This document shows positions 48,476 through 62,369 of a stretch of 64,000 nt of DNA, in pieces; the stretch's first letter is position 1, and every line of letters starts with the position of its first letter. Source of the DNA: Phlegmacium glaucopus (Eukaryota; Basidiomycota; Agaricomycetes; Agaricales; Cortinariaceae); contig MU130702.1 in assembly GCA_015039465.1 (NCBI GenBank), positions 456,861-520,860 of the forward strand, in the 5' to 3' direction. The notes beneath the pieces are model-generated. The model saw only the letters and a program-made list of their open reading frames with translations. It was not told where the DNA came from and did no database searches. The translations under genes were made by a program, and so were the position numbers.

Positions 48476-48864
48476 GTAGGTTGCGATAAATACCGTCAGA
48501 TTTACCTTGGCCACGTCGCTGAACAATACCCAGTCGGGATACCCTTTCTTACCCCACTTGGACTACCTTCACAAACGGCTTTACCTCTGGTCTTTCATAT
48601 TCGCTTTGATGATATCCTGTCTGTAGTGTATGGGTCGTGACCCATTTGACTGTAATTTAAAATTTAATTTGTAGTTCGATTGTGTGAGTCTCGTGAGCGG
48701 CATTTTGTGAGCGTTGGAGGTCGCTTCTGTGGGCCGTTATGTCACTGTAACGGTCATGTGATATGTGACGAGCGCGACCAACGTTTCATATCATTGCCCA
48801 ACGACGAACGTCCAAACGTTCAATATTCACCTTAATCCTGTCCTGTTTTGCCTTTCAATATAGT
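48476..48864. other. Intergenic stretch upstream of CMR1
   Basis: 389 bases without a supported gene; holds the 3' end of the preceding gene and the CMR1 promoter. Two related GTCATGTGATATGTGAC-like segments near 48755-48770 form an imperfect inverted pattern. No TATA box was recognised. Confidence 0.45.
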
Positions 48865-51127
48865 ATGCCCTTAAAATCGCAATAGTACGTGTTTCTTCAA
48901 AATTGCAATTTATGGGACATATCGAACTATCATTTGACAGTGAACTAGAACGCGAAGCAAATATTGCCAAAAATCGCGCCCTTTTCGAACAACTTGGGAT
49001 CAAGGAGGCCATAACAAACCTTGGTGCTTCATCTGGAAAACTCTCAGATGGCAAGGCGGCTAAACCCGTGCAACCCGCCAAGCGTATCAAGCGCCAGAGA
49101 GATTCAGAGCCTCTTCCACGCAGGCAATCAAGACGGCTTCTCACAATATCTCAATCCAAACCTGAAAACCTCACTCCAGAAGAACGAGTTATTCGGGAGG
49201 TATATGATCCTCTTATCCTATTCATTATGCCTTGCCTATACTATATTCTAGGAAGAGCGCGAAAGAGAAGAAGAGGAAAGATTGCTGGCACAAGAACAAG
49301 CAGAGGCAGCGAAACGGCCGCGTCATGATGTTTTAAACTTCAAGACTCTTGTAGAAGCCAATGAACCACAGGAACTCTCGAATTTATCAACAACAATGGA
49401 CTCCATTGCGCAGTTCTCTGGCTCACGACGTTCTGGAGACCCTGAAGCATTCGTTTTTGATGACGACAGTGAACATCAATCCGCTGTGAAAATTTTACGA
49501 GCACAGGTGCAAGGGTTAAAAGTTATATCTCGTGCAAAGGTTACCATGAATAGGGTCTATTCTGTAGCTTATCATCCAGAAGTCTCGAAAGATCTTATTT
49601 TCTTCGGAGGTAGTGTCAATTTCATAACTATCTTACGTCAGTTGGCTCAGCTTGTTCTTCCAGATAAGCATGGTCAGCTGGGGATCTGGGATGCTAGAGC
49701 GCCACCAGACGAAGCAGGCGATGATGATTCTGACATTGCACCGGAAAACAGAGAAGGCGGAAAATATTGGCGCTTACAACTACATTGGCCAGCATCGCCC
49801 AAGTCTTCTATATCAAACATTAAGCTTGACCCAATTGACGCGCACAACGTAAGAAACTTGACCTTTATTTATGGTTCTGACATATAACTGACATGATCGC
49901 CTAGGTTTACACGAGTTCTTATGACTGCACAGTCCGAAGTTTGTCCTTTGTTTCTGGGACCTCGAAAGAAGTCTACGCAACAGAAGATGTTTTAATTACC
50001 AGCATTGATTTGCCACCTTCGGGCCAGGAAATGTGGATCGCGGATGGCGCAGGGGGAGTTACGCACCTTGATCTCCGCGAGGATAAATCTGTCACTCGGC
50101 GATATTTGTTTTCAAATGCAAAGATTGGTTCTGTCAGCGTCAACCCTACTCGTCCAATCTTCCTGCTCACCGCGAGCAATAGTCGGTTTATCAAGTAATC
50201 GTCGGCCTTAATCGATACCTGTTGTTTTGACTGACCCGAATTTCCAGAGTGTGGGATGTCCGAAAACTAAATAAGATATCACCTAGCCCACTTGCTGGGA
50301 GTGATTCAACGGAGAATGAGGATTCAAATATCCGCAGGACGCTTGATTTCGATTTGGACGTCGTTGAGAATTTCGTGGAGTCTGCAAAAGGCAAAGGAAC
50401 ATTGCGTGGTGAATATGAGCATAAAAAATCAGCGAGCTCGGCGTTTTGGGATCCTCGAGGTCGCCAGATTGTAAGCACAAGCTATGATGACACCCTTCGA
50501 TGTACGCTCGTGTCCCTCTTCGAAAACTTCAGCTGACAGCATGCGCCGAGTTAGTATGGGATCTGGATTCACAATTATTCAAGACTCAAGGAACTTTTCC
50601 GGAGCTCAAGCCGTTTTGCCGCATGAAACATAATTGCCAGACGGTGGGCTGCTTTATTTCATGACAGGTCTTCGTTGGCTCATTTAGTGGTCATGGGTTT
50701 CTTAGGGTAAATGGTTAACCATTCTACGGGCACAATGGAGCCCTAATCCCGATGCATATCCTCACTTCACCGTATGTTTGTCGATATCGTCTTTGCGAAT
50801 TTATACTCATTGTAACTTAGGTTGGAAACATGGATCACTCTTTAGATATATATTCTTCAAAGGTATTTTATCTTTGCGGATTTCTAATCGTCTTTCTGAT
50901 AGCCGATTTTAGGGAGATCTTGTAACCCAACTCCGTGACCGCACCCGGTGTGTCTTCAAATTCTCCTTGTCCGAATCCAAACCGATTTTTTTTTGTCTCT
51001 ATGCCTTAGTGTCAGTGCAGTGCAAGCGGTCACCTGTTCTCATCCTCACATTGTGGAACGAGCTGTCAGTGGGAACGCTAGCGGGCGATGCGTTCTGTGG
51101 GCACCAGAACCTTTGCTCAATGATTGA
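48865..51127 (+). CDS. CMR1: WD-repeat DNA damage-binding protein Cmr1 (WDR76-like)
   Basis: Nuclear WD40 protein; in yeast it binds chromatin and acts in replication stress and genome maintenance. The first exon is only 20 bases (48865-48884, MPLKSQY), joined over a GTACGT...CAG intron to 48941 to give the family start YELEREANIAKNRALFEQLG. Then a basic segment AKRIKRQRDSEPLPRRQSRR, ENLTPEERVIRE, a coiled stretch, and KVTMNRVYSVAYHPEVSKDL opening the propeller. WD units include FFGDKHGQLGIWDARAPP, VYTSSYDCTVRSLSF, MWIADGAGGVTHLDLRE, LTASNSRFIKVWDVRKL, SASSAFWDPRGRQIVSTSYD, then GKWLTILRAQWSPNPDAYPH and CSHPHIVERAVSGNASGRCV. It ends LWAPEPLLND with TGA 51125-51127. An ATG at 48912 is an alternative start but gives a poorer N-terminus. 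It converges with CSM3, 72 bases between stops. Confidence 0.9.
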
Positions 51128-51199
51128 CAAGCTTTTGTCCGACCAATCATACCTTTAACTCGTAGTGTTGTTTATCTCGATCCCTTGTATTTTACAAAT

Positions 51200-52488
51200 T
51201 TAAAGATACATATCATCCCAGTCATCTCCAGGATCAAAGGGCCTGTCAGGCGGCGCTGGTATCGTAGGCTGTGGCATGGGCACCACTACTGAAGGAGCCT
51301 CGCCTCCCTTCTCCAACTCATTTACAATGTCCCACATATCTTGGTCCTGGTCCATGGTCGAGTTAGTGGCTGAGGTGTCGGTAGAGACGTTCTGTGATGT
51401 GTCTCCTGCCATATTATCGAGAGATCTCCAGAACGCTTCGTCATCCCCATCGAAATCAATACCTTCTATCTCGGCTGCCCTTGTTTGTCTAGATTCGGTG
51501 TTGGCCTGGGCGCGGGGTGGGTCCGTCGAAGAAGCCTGCAATGATGAAGGCGGAGGAAGGTCTTGGTTGTTATGTTCCATACGTGTACTGTCGACGTTCA
51601 AATTGTCCCCGTCCTCTCTTCCTTCGTCATCTTCACGGGCATTATTTCCATTGAAGTGACCATGCGCTTCGTCACGCCAGACGGAAAGAGAAACCTTAGT
51701 TGGCATTCAAAAGGTTAGGCTGCAGAGGTTAATATAATTCCACCTTGATATACTCACGTGCATACGTCTCGAATGACACAGTTTTTCAACCCGTTCAACA
51801 GTATCTCTAAATTGGGTCTTCGGATAAAGCTGATGGGTCCAGTATTGATATACCTGAAGAAGTCGATGTAAATCTGTTGCCTTGCATATCGTGAGTGCAT
51901 ATTGAACAGCGTAGGCCATTGAGATAATACCTCATGTCCTTTCCCTTTGATCCTGAACTCCTTCGTCATTTTTATCAGTTGAGGAAACCCATCGGGACTT
52001 AATAAACGATTCTCGTCCAGTTTAGCTAGCCTCCGGCGCTCCTTCTTTTCGTCCTTTGCCTGATCATCTTTATTTGTATGAGATCGAGTATTTCCTGGCT
52101 TTTCTGTCCTGTCATGTTGGGCGGAACTACTTGGCAAAACTTGATGTGGTGTAAGAGGTGGGAGTTCCTTCCGATAACGTGCTTCGGCTTGACGACGTAG
52201 TTCTTCTTCGTTCAGAGCAGGAGGAAGAGGCTTAAAAGTCATTTCTTCGTCGATGTCGTCCTCCACATCAGCAAAAAGCGCGTCGATATCTATATCTTGC
52301 GCAGGGAGCGCCTTCTGTTTCGCAGTTACACTCGTATCGAGTTCATCGTCGGAATCGGCGAGAAAAAGAGCCTGACGAGGACGTTTTGATGGTCTTTGTT
52401 CAGAGTCACTTTCTTCGTTTGTCCTGTCTATTCGTTTTTGAACTATGGGCTCGTCCCAAATCTTGTCTATGTCAAGTGTGGAATCCAT
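51200..52488 (-). CDS. CSM3: Replication fork protection complex subunit Csm3/Swi3 (TIPIN)
   Basis: Partner of Tof1/Timeless at replication forks, needed for fork pausing and checkpoint signalling. ATG 52488-52486 gives MDSTLDIDKIWDEPIVQKRI, an acidic N-terminus with KRPRQALFLADSDDELD. The Swi3 domain is split by two introns: NRLLSPDGFPQLIKMTKEFR then KGKGHE, DLHRLLQVYQYWTHQLYPKT, QFRDTVERVEKLCHSRRM and VSLSVWRDEAHG. The C-terminal part is acidic and disordered (EREDDEGREDGDNLN-like, then PPDRPFDPGDDWDDMYL) and ends at TAA 51202-51200. Length of about 390 residues suits the family. It is divergent from NTM1 by only 93 bases. Confidence 0.9.
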
Positions 52489-52581
52489 GAGACGCGTCGT
52501 TTACACATGTTTGTTCGACGCGATTTTAATTGAAAAATACATCATGTGGCCTAAGAATGCCTGAACTCAAGTAATCGCAAA
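52489..52581. promoter_or_regulatory. Very short divergent promoter between CSM3 and NTM1
   Basis: 93 bases between the two start codons. An additional ATG near 52544 on the plus strand is followed by an early stop and is not used. Shared control is inferred from spacing only. Confidence 0.4.
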
Positions 52582-53548
52582 ATGATGCCTCAACCTGATG
52601 TGCAAGCAGGGATCGAATACTGGAAGTCTCAACCAGCCAGCTTGGATGGCGTTTTAGGGGGATATGGCTCTGGGGTACTTGTTCTATATCATGCTTAATC
52701 AAATATTTGAACTCATATTCAAGTTCACTTGAAATCTGGCAGTCTTTACCAAGGATTGATTCCCTAGGTTCAAGGTTATTTTTGCTCAATCTTTACCCCC
52801 AGCTATCCACTGTTCCATCTTCATTACGTTCACTGGATGCTCCATCTGATTCTCCTAGAACTCGGGCATTGGATGTCGGCGCTGGCATCGGGCGTGTTAC
52901 ATCAGACGTTCTGCTTCATCTTATTTCAGATGTCACTATCCTTGAGCCGGTGGAAGCTTTTGTGCAGGAAGCCCTTTCACGTGCACGAGCTAGTGCATCG
53001 AGCACCCTTTCGCCCAGCCAAGCTGCATGGCCTGGCCTGGCCGACCAAACTAAAAGTGTCACCATTCTTCAAGGAACTTTGCAAGATTTTCATCCTCTAC
53101 GGCCACACCATGCCCGCTTCCTTGACCGTGTAGGATTTCAGCCGCTACGGCCAACGGATGAGATTGGAATGGGCTTCGATGTAATATGGTGTCAATGGTG
53201 CCTCGGTCATCTGAGCAATGCCGATTTGGTGGCCTTCCTGAAGCGTTGCTATCAGTCTCTAAATAAACACCCTAAAAGCTTGATTATGGTTAAAGAAAAC
53301 ATATGCTCCGATCACGAAGATGGATCTCCTCAAATTGTATTCGATGACGAGGACTCCAGCTTAACCAGGTATTTGCTTAACTAAATTCCTTACACTACCT
53401 TTCATTGATGGGGGATCCTCTTGCTAGATCGGACAAGGCTTGGAAAGTGATTTTCAGACAAGCTGGACTACGATTGATACAGGAAAAAGTTCAGGATGGT
53501 TTGCCGGAAGGTCTTTTTGTTGTCAAAATGTGCGCCATGTTCTGCTAG
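52582..53548 (+). CDS. NTM1: Protein N-terminal alpha-N-methyltransferase Ntm1/Tae1
   Basis: Methylates the alpha-amino group of proteins with an X-Pro-Lys N-terminus, such as ribosomal proteins. Two adjacent ATGs (52582 and 52585) begin MMPQPDVQAGIEYWKSQPAS, with the family block YWKSQPASLDGVLGGYGSG. After a GTACTT...CAG intron comes SLPRIDSLGSRLFLLNLYPQ. SAM motif I is RALDVGAGIGRVTSDVLL, followed by VTILEPVEAFVQEAL, and the family signature DVIWCQWCLGHLSNADLVAF with LKRCYQSLNKHPKSLIMVKE. A Pro/Ser insert lies between. The last intron joins EDSSLTR to SDKAWKVIFRQAGLRLIQEK; the end is FVVKMCAMFC with TAG 53546-53548. All SAM-binding features are present. Confidence 0.9.
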
Positions 53549-53700
53549 TTTTATTTCCTAATTTTTGAAGTGAGTCTAGGTATGCCCTCCGATAGAGGTT
53601 TCTGGCCGATTGTCGCAATGATTCTACATTGCACCATACAAATAGAAATACAGGCAAAGGGGCGTGCTTTTGTAAAAATAATGCAATCTCCACTCCCAAA

Positions 53701-54882
53701 TTAATCATATGGAGAAGTAGAGTCCGTGCGAAGTTCAGCGGTGATCGCATTCCTGACGGCTTGTCTTCTTTTATTCTCCTGTGTCTCCAGTCTTTCTCTC
53801 AATCCGGGGAATGTGTTCTGCAACAGACGGTCAAGATGAGGCCAGATCTCATCTGAAGTTCTGCCTGAGAGTGTCTTCACTTTCAGGCCCGAAGGACGAT
53901 GGAAAGAAAGCTGATGAGGATGCTGATGGGCATTTGGTCGGTGATTTGAGGATGAATCGGACATATTTTTAAAATAAGACACTAGAGGGGATGTTGAAGT
54001 ATAAAACGAGGCCAAACGACGAGCGAAGATCTCCTAAGAATGGCGTCAGAAAAAAGTAGACGAGACAAGATAATCTTACACACGGGGTTGTCGTCGGGTC
54101 TTTTGGTCAGTGGTTCCCCTGTTTGGTCATCAAATCCTTCTACCTTGGGTCGGTTATATGACATGTTGTATACACGGCCTGAAGGGAGATGGACCCAGCG
54201 ATCAGATATACGGCTTAGTATAACTTCATCGGGTACATCCAAATTGACCACAAGCGTCAATGGGGTCTTTCGATTCCTGTGAGGTCCATTGGTTAGATTT
54301 CATTGACATGTAACAGTTAGGGAGAAAGAATGACTTTAGATGAGCATTCAAGAGTTCGGCCTGGCCGATAGTACGGGGGAAACCATCCAAAATCCAATGC
54401 TGCAAATACATAAGGTATATGGGTAAACTTTCTTGTTTCAAACCAAAAGAAAATTGACATGCTTTATTTTGCAATGCGTCGAGCTTGCTGGTGACAACTT
54501 TGAGAACAGTATTATCAGGAAGTAGACCTCCACGGGCAACAATGGCCTCAGCTTCTTGGCCCACTTCAGTCCGGTCTGCAATATGTTGGCGTAGCAAATC
54601 CCCAGTCGACAAAGTAAGAATGTCGTATTTTTGTGCCAGACGTGCCGTGAGTGTGCCCTTGCCCGCACCTGGCTTTCCGAACATGAGCATACGCACTACC
54701 CTCTCGTCACGGTCATCTTGAGGTGGATTGTAAGGATTGAGGGAAAAAGGTATGGCGCGACGATATGAAGCGGAATGTGTGAGTGACCGTCGGCTCTGAG
54801 GTGAAATGGAAGGATTATGGCCAGAAACTGGAAAACTGCGACTCCTGGTATAATTTGGGGCACGACATACAGCACGAAACAT
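53701..54882 (-). CDS. Mitochondrial adenylate kinase family enzyme (AK3 / GTP:AMP phosphotransferase type)
   Basis: Nucleoside monophosphate kinase. ATG 54882-54880 opens an Arg/Ser-rich presequence ([20 protein letters not shown]) without acidic residues, so mitochondrial import is likely. The P-loop is [20 protein letters not shown]. The NMP-binding region is [20 protein letters not shown] and the next block is [20 protein letters not shown]. The LID region ([48 protein letters not shown]) has no zinc cysteines, as in AK3-like eukaryotic enzymes. A His/Pro/Ser insertion of about 25 residues (near 53900-53970) lies before the usual end [17 protein letters not shown]. The last residues are basic and helical. 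The stop is TTAA-side 53703-53701. Assigning ATP or GTP preference is not possible; yeast Adk2 is the nearest named role. Confidence 0.86.
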
Positions 54883-55132
54883 CGGATATCGTGTGCTTTG
54901 CGCAACGCACTTTACAGAAAGCCTCTATATATACACCACATCATAATGGTGTGATGATTTGTAATAAAATATCTGTGGGTAATTATAAACCAGGTCCGTC
55001 GCTAACTGCAGAAACGGAGACAGGGGCTCCACTTTTTTCTCCTGGGCCTATGTTTACACTTTTCCAGCTAGCTGTAAAATACAGATGAAGATTTTTGAAA
55101 TACAAACGGTTGAATATTGAATTCTAAGTTAA

Positions 55133-56448
55133 CTAGCTTATATATAATGCTGTGGTGTTTTGATCCGAGCCAGACCTTTCTTTTTCAGTCCACCCCAATA
55201 TTGCACGCATTCGCCGAACATCTACTACCCCTCGTATATCATTTACGGGGTCCAGAGTGGCGCAAATTGCATCCGCTACGTGATCAACATGAATAGGGGG
55301 AATAATAAGAGCATTAGCTAAGGAGTCCAACGGAGAATCGACATGACTTGACGAAGGTGATGCATAAATGGACCCGAGTGACCTGAGAAGGCTTGACGGT
55401 GTGAGGAGGCCTTGAGGCATTTTTCTATGAATAGCTGCCGACAAGTCAAAGAATACCGCGGCAGGAGTTGTCAGAGGTCGATAATAAGCATGGTAGACGA
55501 GACCTTGATTCATAGGTGAGCGAAGGGCACCGAATTGACCAGGTCATCAAAAGAATAAACCTACTGGGACGAATGTACACGCCTCGAAACTGGGAGTTTA
55601 GAGACATCATCTGTTCAATTCCCCGTTCGGCCTCCCGTTTGGTTTCTATGTATCTGGCAGGTATCACAGGACGGAATATGTCTTCCGCAGACACATACAC
55701 GAATGGTCGGGGTTTGGTGGGGTTAACCCCAGATGAGGACTCGGAAGCCATAAACGCCTCACACACGCGCAGAGCTAAGACAAATGAAATGCATGTCATT
55801 AATAGAACCATATATAAATTTCTCATTTCTGGAAACGCAAATCCTCACCAGAATCTCGATTCATGACTTCGTAACTCGTGGTCTTTTTATTGTCCTGCTT
55901 TAGAGGTCCACCAAAGTCGCCAGTCGCAGTTTGGAATAGACTACCGAGAAAACCTAGGACGTCGTTTGCTTTCAAGGCGTTTTTATATGAGCTATTCTCC
56001 AGAAGAGATCCAAGGGTGTGGACCACGCCATCAACTTCGGGGAAGATATGAGTAAAGGTCTGAGGATGAAGTGCGTCGCCTTGCTGCCAGTCTACCTGCC
56101 GTTATCATTAAAAGTAGGTGTAAGTGCAAAATGGAAGGGGTATAGTTTGAGAGAAAAGAGATACATTAGATGTCCATGCGGGTGAGTGCCCTTTCGCAGT
56201 ACGGAAAGGAAGTCCAGAAGAGCTTGAGTAGAATACATGAGTCCTGCTATGATGCATCTTTGAGGCGTTGAGTATGACTACCTCACACTCGTCACCTGGA
56301 TTCCTTGCTTTAGTGCGGCTTTGCAAACCGCAGAACCTAACAGGGATACAACGATATGCAAAAGTTGCCGTAGCTCAAGACATAATGATTTCGCACCTAT
56401 GAAGCCATTTCCACCAACAACGAGTATTCGACGCAGAGCCGCATTCAT
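55133..56448 (-). CDS. COQ11: Coq11-like mitochondrial NAD(P)-binding protein
   Basis: Atypical short-chain dehydrogenase-like protein of the coenzyme Q synthesis complex in yeast mitochondria, related to complex I NDUFA9. ATG 56448-56446 begins MNAALRRILVVGGNGFI, then an intron, then GSAVCKAAL, which together form the Rossmann motif GGNGFIGS. Following blocks: WQQGDALHPQTFTHIFPEVD, GVVHTLGSLLENSSYKNALK, PFVYVSAEDIFRPVIPARYI, ETKREAERGIEQM and GVYIRPS, then YHAYYRPLTTPAAVFFDL. The end contains IPPIHVDHVADAICATL and RGVVDVRRMRAILGW, with TAG at 55135-55133. The pattern of RPG/RPS and IHVDHVA fits Coq11. The protein lacks the classical YxxxK active site, with YIETK at the equivalent position. 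Confidence 0.84.
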
Positions 56449-57042
56449 TCCGTCACTAGTCCACTGCCAGCACCGATTGCCGATTGTCCAGTAAGCGTTG
56501 TTTTATGGTAAGCTTGTTATGAACCTTGCATATATAAGCTTTAAATAGGGGTAAAGTGCGGAGCAGTTGCAAGATTCTCGCTCGATTCACTGTAAAGTTC
56601 AAGCTGTAAACAATGTAGAGCAAAACAAACTCCTATTTATTTGATTTTTCATCTTTAAACTACTTGTTATGTGTATATGATGATTGTAGTGTTAACCAGT
56701 TAACAGACAAGTAAAACCCGTGAAGAAACTGTGCATGCAGAAATGATAACGGTGAACTTTGGAAACAGAGCAAACAACATCAAGTTGGGGAGTTAGAATA
56801 GAAATAACATCAAGTTGTGAATAACAAAAATAAAGTGATGGAACGGCGTGAAGAAGAGTATTGAGGTCGTCGGACGACTTGCGTATCAACGGGTCTTTAT
56901 AAGGTTCCAGCCGATATTATGCCTGCATAGTCATAGTCTTGAGCGAGTCTAGCTCACAAGTAAAGAAATTCGGTTGCAGTCAGGAGAAAGGCAAATTCGA
57001 GCGTTTGCGATTTTCGTGAAGGTCGTTATAAATTGAAATTGA
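56449..57042. other. Intergenic stretch between COQ11 and DPBB genes
   Basis: 594 AT-rich bases with no supported gene. It must hold the COQ11 promoter and the 3' end of the DPBB gene. A 12-base direct repeat AACATCAAGTTG occurs at 56776-56787 and 56806-56817. An open minus-strand frame at 56692-56889 has no family features and was not called. Confidence 0.45.
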
Positions 57043-58139
57043 TTAAACGAATGACCAGGTGACTGTCACATAGGGGTAAATAAGCTCTGATGCTGTCAGT
57101 CTGGCTGGTTGACTTACTGTGCAGCAAGCCTTCTTCTAAAGGCGCAAGTTCCTGGAAAGCGGCTACAGATAAATCAATGGAATTAGAGTTGTCGCAAGTA
57201 GGGCATGCATCGGCAATGGTCACAACGACAGTCTGTAATATTGTCAAATTTTAGATAATTCTGAAGTAGGTAGGGAAAACGAACATGTTGATTTTCTGTG
57301 TTGGTTATTGAGACTCGTTTCCCACAGAGTCCGGATCTGACACCGGTGTTGCCGTAGCGGTCTGCATCTACTTGTCTGTGGTTGGCATTGCTGAAAGATA
57401 AAATCTGGATTCAGACTGACCGATGGCTGCAATCATATCATTGTCACTGTGTACAGTGCCACAAGCTCCTGCGACGCCATTCTGATAGAAAAAGGTTGCA
57501 CTTAAATTTTATCACTAAGCAGAGTGATTTGGAATGAAGGAGAAAAACGCACAATCCACCGCTGTTAACAGCGTTAGCAGCAGAATCCGTAGGAGAAGCA
57601 ATTTTCGCAGGCTGTTGTGGGGCAGGAGTGGTAGATGCGGGAGGGGGCGGCGCTTTCTTGGGTGCAGGAGTTGCAACAGGTGTTGGAGCGGCAGTTGTAC
57701 CCGGCTTAGTGGTGGTGGGAGAAGGCACCTGAATGGTCGCATCACCGTTGCAGTCATCATTACCATCGTCGCTATTGTCACTTGGCGGAATGCATTGAGC
57801 AGGACGAGCTTCGGCAAGAGTTTGGTTCGCCTAATTGTAAAGTTCAACAATAATGATCTGTTTATATGAAGGTAGAAGGCTGACCAGGAGAGGATGGCAA
57901 CACTGATCGAAAAATGATGTGTCGTGTTTCAAGTTACATCCCAATGCCATATACCGAACATGATATGTGTTGTATGGCTGATGCAAGAATTTAAGAGATA
58001 AGATTAGATATATATATATAAACCAAGGGGATACCTCAAGAAGAGCAGTTGGCCAGTCGACTGGGGGAGTAGCACGAGGAACGATGAGAGCAGCGACCGA
58101 GATGGCTAAGGAAAGAGAGAGTGCAAGGAAATGATACAT
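57043..58139 (-). CDS. Secreted RlpA-like double-psi beta-barrel (expansin/barwin-like) protein
   Basis: Likely secreted wall-associated protein. ATG 58139-58137 gives a signal peptide (MYHFLALSLSLAISVAALIV). After an intron there is a short Cys region (MALGCNLKHDTSFFDQCCHP), then a long Pro/Ala/Thr linker with CIPPSDNSDDGND and KKAPPPPAST. The double-psi beta-barrel follows: FATFFYQNGVAGACGTVH, DMIAAIDADRYGNTGVRSGL, CGKRVSITNTENQ, VVVTIADACPTCDNSNSIDL and SVAAFQELAPLEEGLLHITW. The end SFV is followed by TAA at 57045-57043. The last exon is recovered only with a GTAAGT...CAG intron near 57055-57117. The barrel resembles expansins, but no cellulose-binding domain is seen, so enzymatic activity is unproven. 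The linker is probably O-glycosylated. Confidence 0.85.
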
Positions 58140-58375
58140 GGGGAAAAGAGTGAGTGAATGAATGGAAAAGAAGGACTGGGGCTTTTAAAGAAAAGAAAGG
58201 GCTGTGGATTGTAAGAAATTAAAGGAGAATCTATAACACATGGGGGACTCAAGTACTCACGATGAAAAGAAGCCAGGAAACGGGATGGAGAAAGAAAGGT
58301 TCCATAACTGGCTTAGGTCATCATTACAAGTAACGCACGCTGCGGCTGTGTCACGCTCTTTGGTACACAACTGTC
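58140..58375. promoter_or_regulatory. Divergent promoter of DPBB protein and SCAMP
   Basis: 236 bases lie between the two outward-facing starts. A short plus-strand frame from 58240 crosses this region but lacks family features and ends at the first SCAMP intron, so it is taken as leader. No clear TATA box. Confidence 0.4.
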
Positions 58376-59728
58376 ATGAGTATGTTCCTCAAACTATCCA
58401 ATTATCAGAATATACTCATAAAATATCTTAGCTGATTACCACCAGAATCCTTTTGCATCGTCGCACTCCCTGGATACGAACCCTTTTGACGACCCACCGC
58501 AGCGTTCGGCCAACTCATCCGTCACGGCGCTAGAAGCTGCTCGATTGGAAGAGATTCGCCGTCGCGAACAAGACCTTGAACGACGTGAAGCAGAATTGAA
58601 TAATAAGGCCGAGCATATTCGCCGTCACGGCAGGAATAATTTTCCTCCATGTCAGCGATATTTTTTTCTCTTGCCTTGTCAGCTCACCCATATACGACAC
58701 TCTAGTTTTCCCCTTAATCTTCCACTCAATTCGAGATGAAATACCTGAGGCTCACCAACAGCTCATTACGCGGTTATATCAACTATGGTTGGTTCTGTTG
58801 GGGACTCTGCTCATCAACATGATTGCCTGCATATGTATCCTCATTTCGGGGTCGGCTTCCGGTGGAAGTGATTTAGGTGCTAGCATAGGGTGAGCCTACT
58901 TTACACTCAGAAAGTCACCCTGAAACTGAAATTGACACATCCAGATACTTGTTCCTCATTTCAGTTCTATCATTCCTTCTGTGGTATCGGTAAGTTGCTT
59001 CTGCTCCGCTCATCGAACCATGTAAATTAACGCACCCTAGACCCATTTACAATGGGTACATGAAGGTGAAAATCTGGCATGTCTACACAAGCATTCTTTT
59101 CTTCTAACGCTGCTATCTTCAGGAGCAAGCATTATACTACTGTAAGGAAGCCGGATTTTCCCCGCAGCGCCAACTAAACGTGCTTGTGATTCCAGACTTC
59201 TACTTCTTCTTTGGCGGATTTCATCTTCTCTTCAGTCTCTACATGTAAGCCCTTCTTGAGTTTGGTTCTCCTCCTGACGGTACCTTATTCTCGCCACACA
59301 GGATCATTGGCATTCCGGGGTATGTACTCAGCGTTGATATGTTGTTAATATCCGAGGCGGAAGGCCTTGTTACTCATGATTGACTGGTGTAGCACTGGTT
59401 CAGCTGGACTAATCCAGACCATCAGCCTGTTTTCTCATCATACCTGGGGCGCTGCGGTCGTTGGTCTGATAGCCACGATAGGATGGGTGATTCAAGGAGG
59501 AGGCAATCTGTATTTCTATCGTCAGGTTCGTGGTCATCGGATTGAGATCCATGGCCTTCCGTGCTCAATTTCTCATTCGCAGATATACACCCACCATACA
59601 GCCGCGGGTCATACAATGGAAAAGGTTAGTGTTGATTGTATTTTCTTGACAATTAATCAACCGATTCTTTACAGGCAAAGACGGAGTTAGCAAGTCATGG
59701 AGCTAAGGCATATTTTACGCGAGGCTGA
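58376..59728 (+). CDS. Secretory carrier-associated membrane protein (SCAMP)
   Basis: Four-pass membrane protein of post-Golgi vesicles and endosomes. The first coding exon is only four bases (ATGA, 58376-58379), joined over a GTATGT...TAG intron to give MTDYHQNPFASSHSLDTNPF, the NPF-type N-terminus typical of SCAMPs. A charged coiled coil follows (ALEAARLEEIRRREQDLERR, EAELNNKAEHIRRHGRNNFP). The next exon starts FPLIFHSIRDEIPEAHQQLI. Membrane segments: LWLVLLGTLLINMIACICIL, IGYLFLISVLSFLLWY, YFFFGGFHLLFSLYMIIG and WGAAVVGLIATIGWVIQGGG. The cytosolic tail after NLYFYRQIYTHHTAAGHTME ends AKTELASHGAKAYFTRG with TGA 59726-59728. The conserved block YRPIYNGYMKE (SCAMP region between segments 2 and 3) is present. 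Confidence 0.9.

Positions 59729-62369
<2,641 letters not shown>

Noticed and set aside
48912..48947. CMR1 start at ATG 48912
   Set aside because: Gives MGHIELSFDS, unlike the family. Splicing from 48865-48884 gives a start directly followed by the conserved ELEREANIAKNRALF.
56692..56889. 65-residue minus-strand ORF between COQ11 and DPBB genes
   Set aside because: Short, hydrophobic, AT-rich and without motif or good context; treated as intergenic.
57534..57869. Arg/Gly-rich plus-strand ORF opposite the DPBB protein linker
   Set aside because: Arises from reading the proline/alanine linker on the other strand, which yields arginine and glycine codons.
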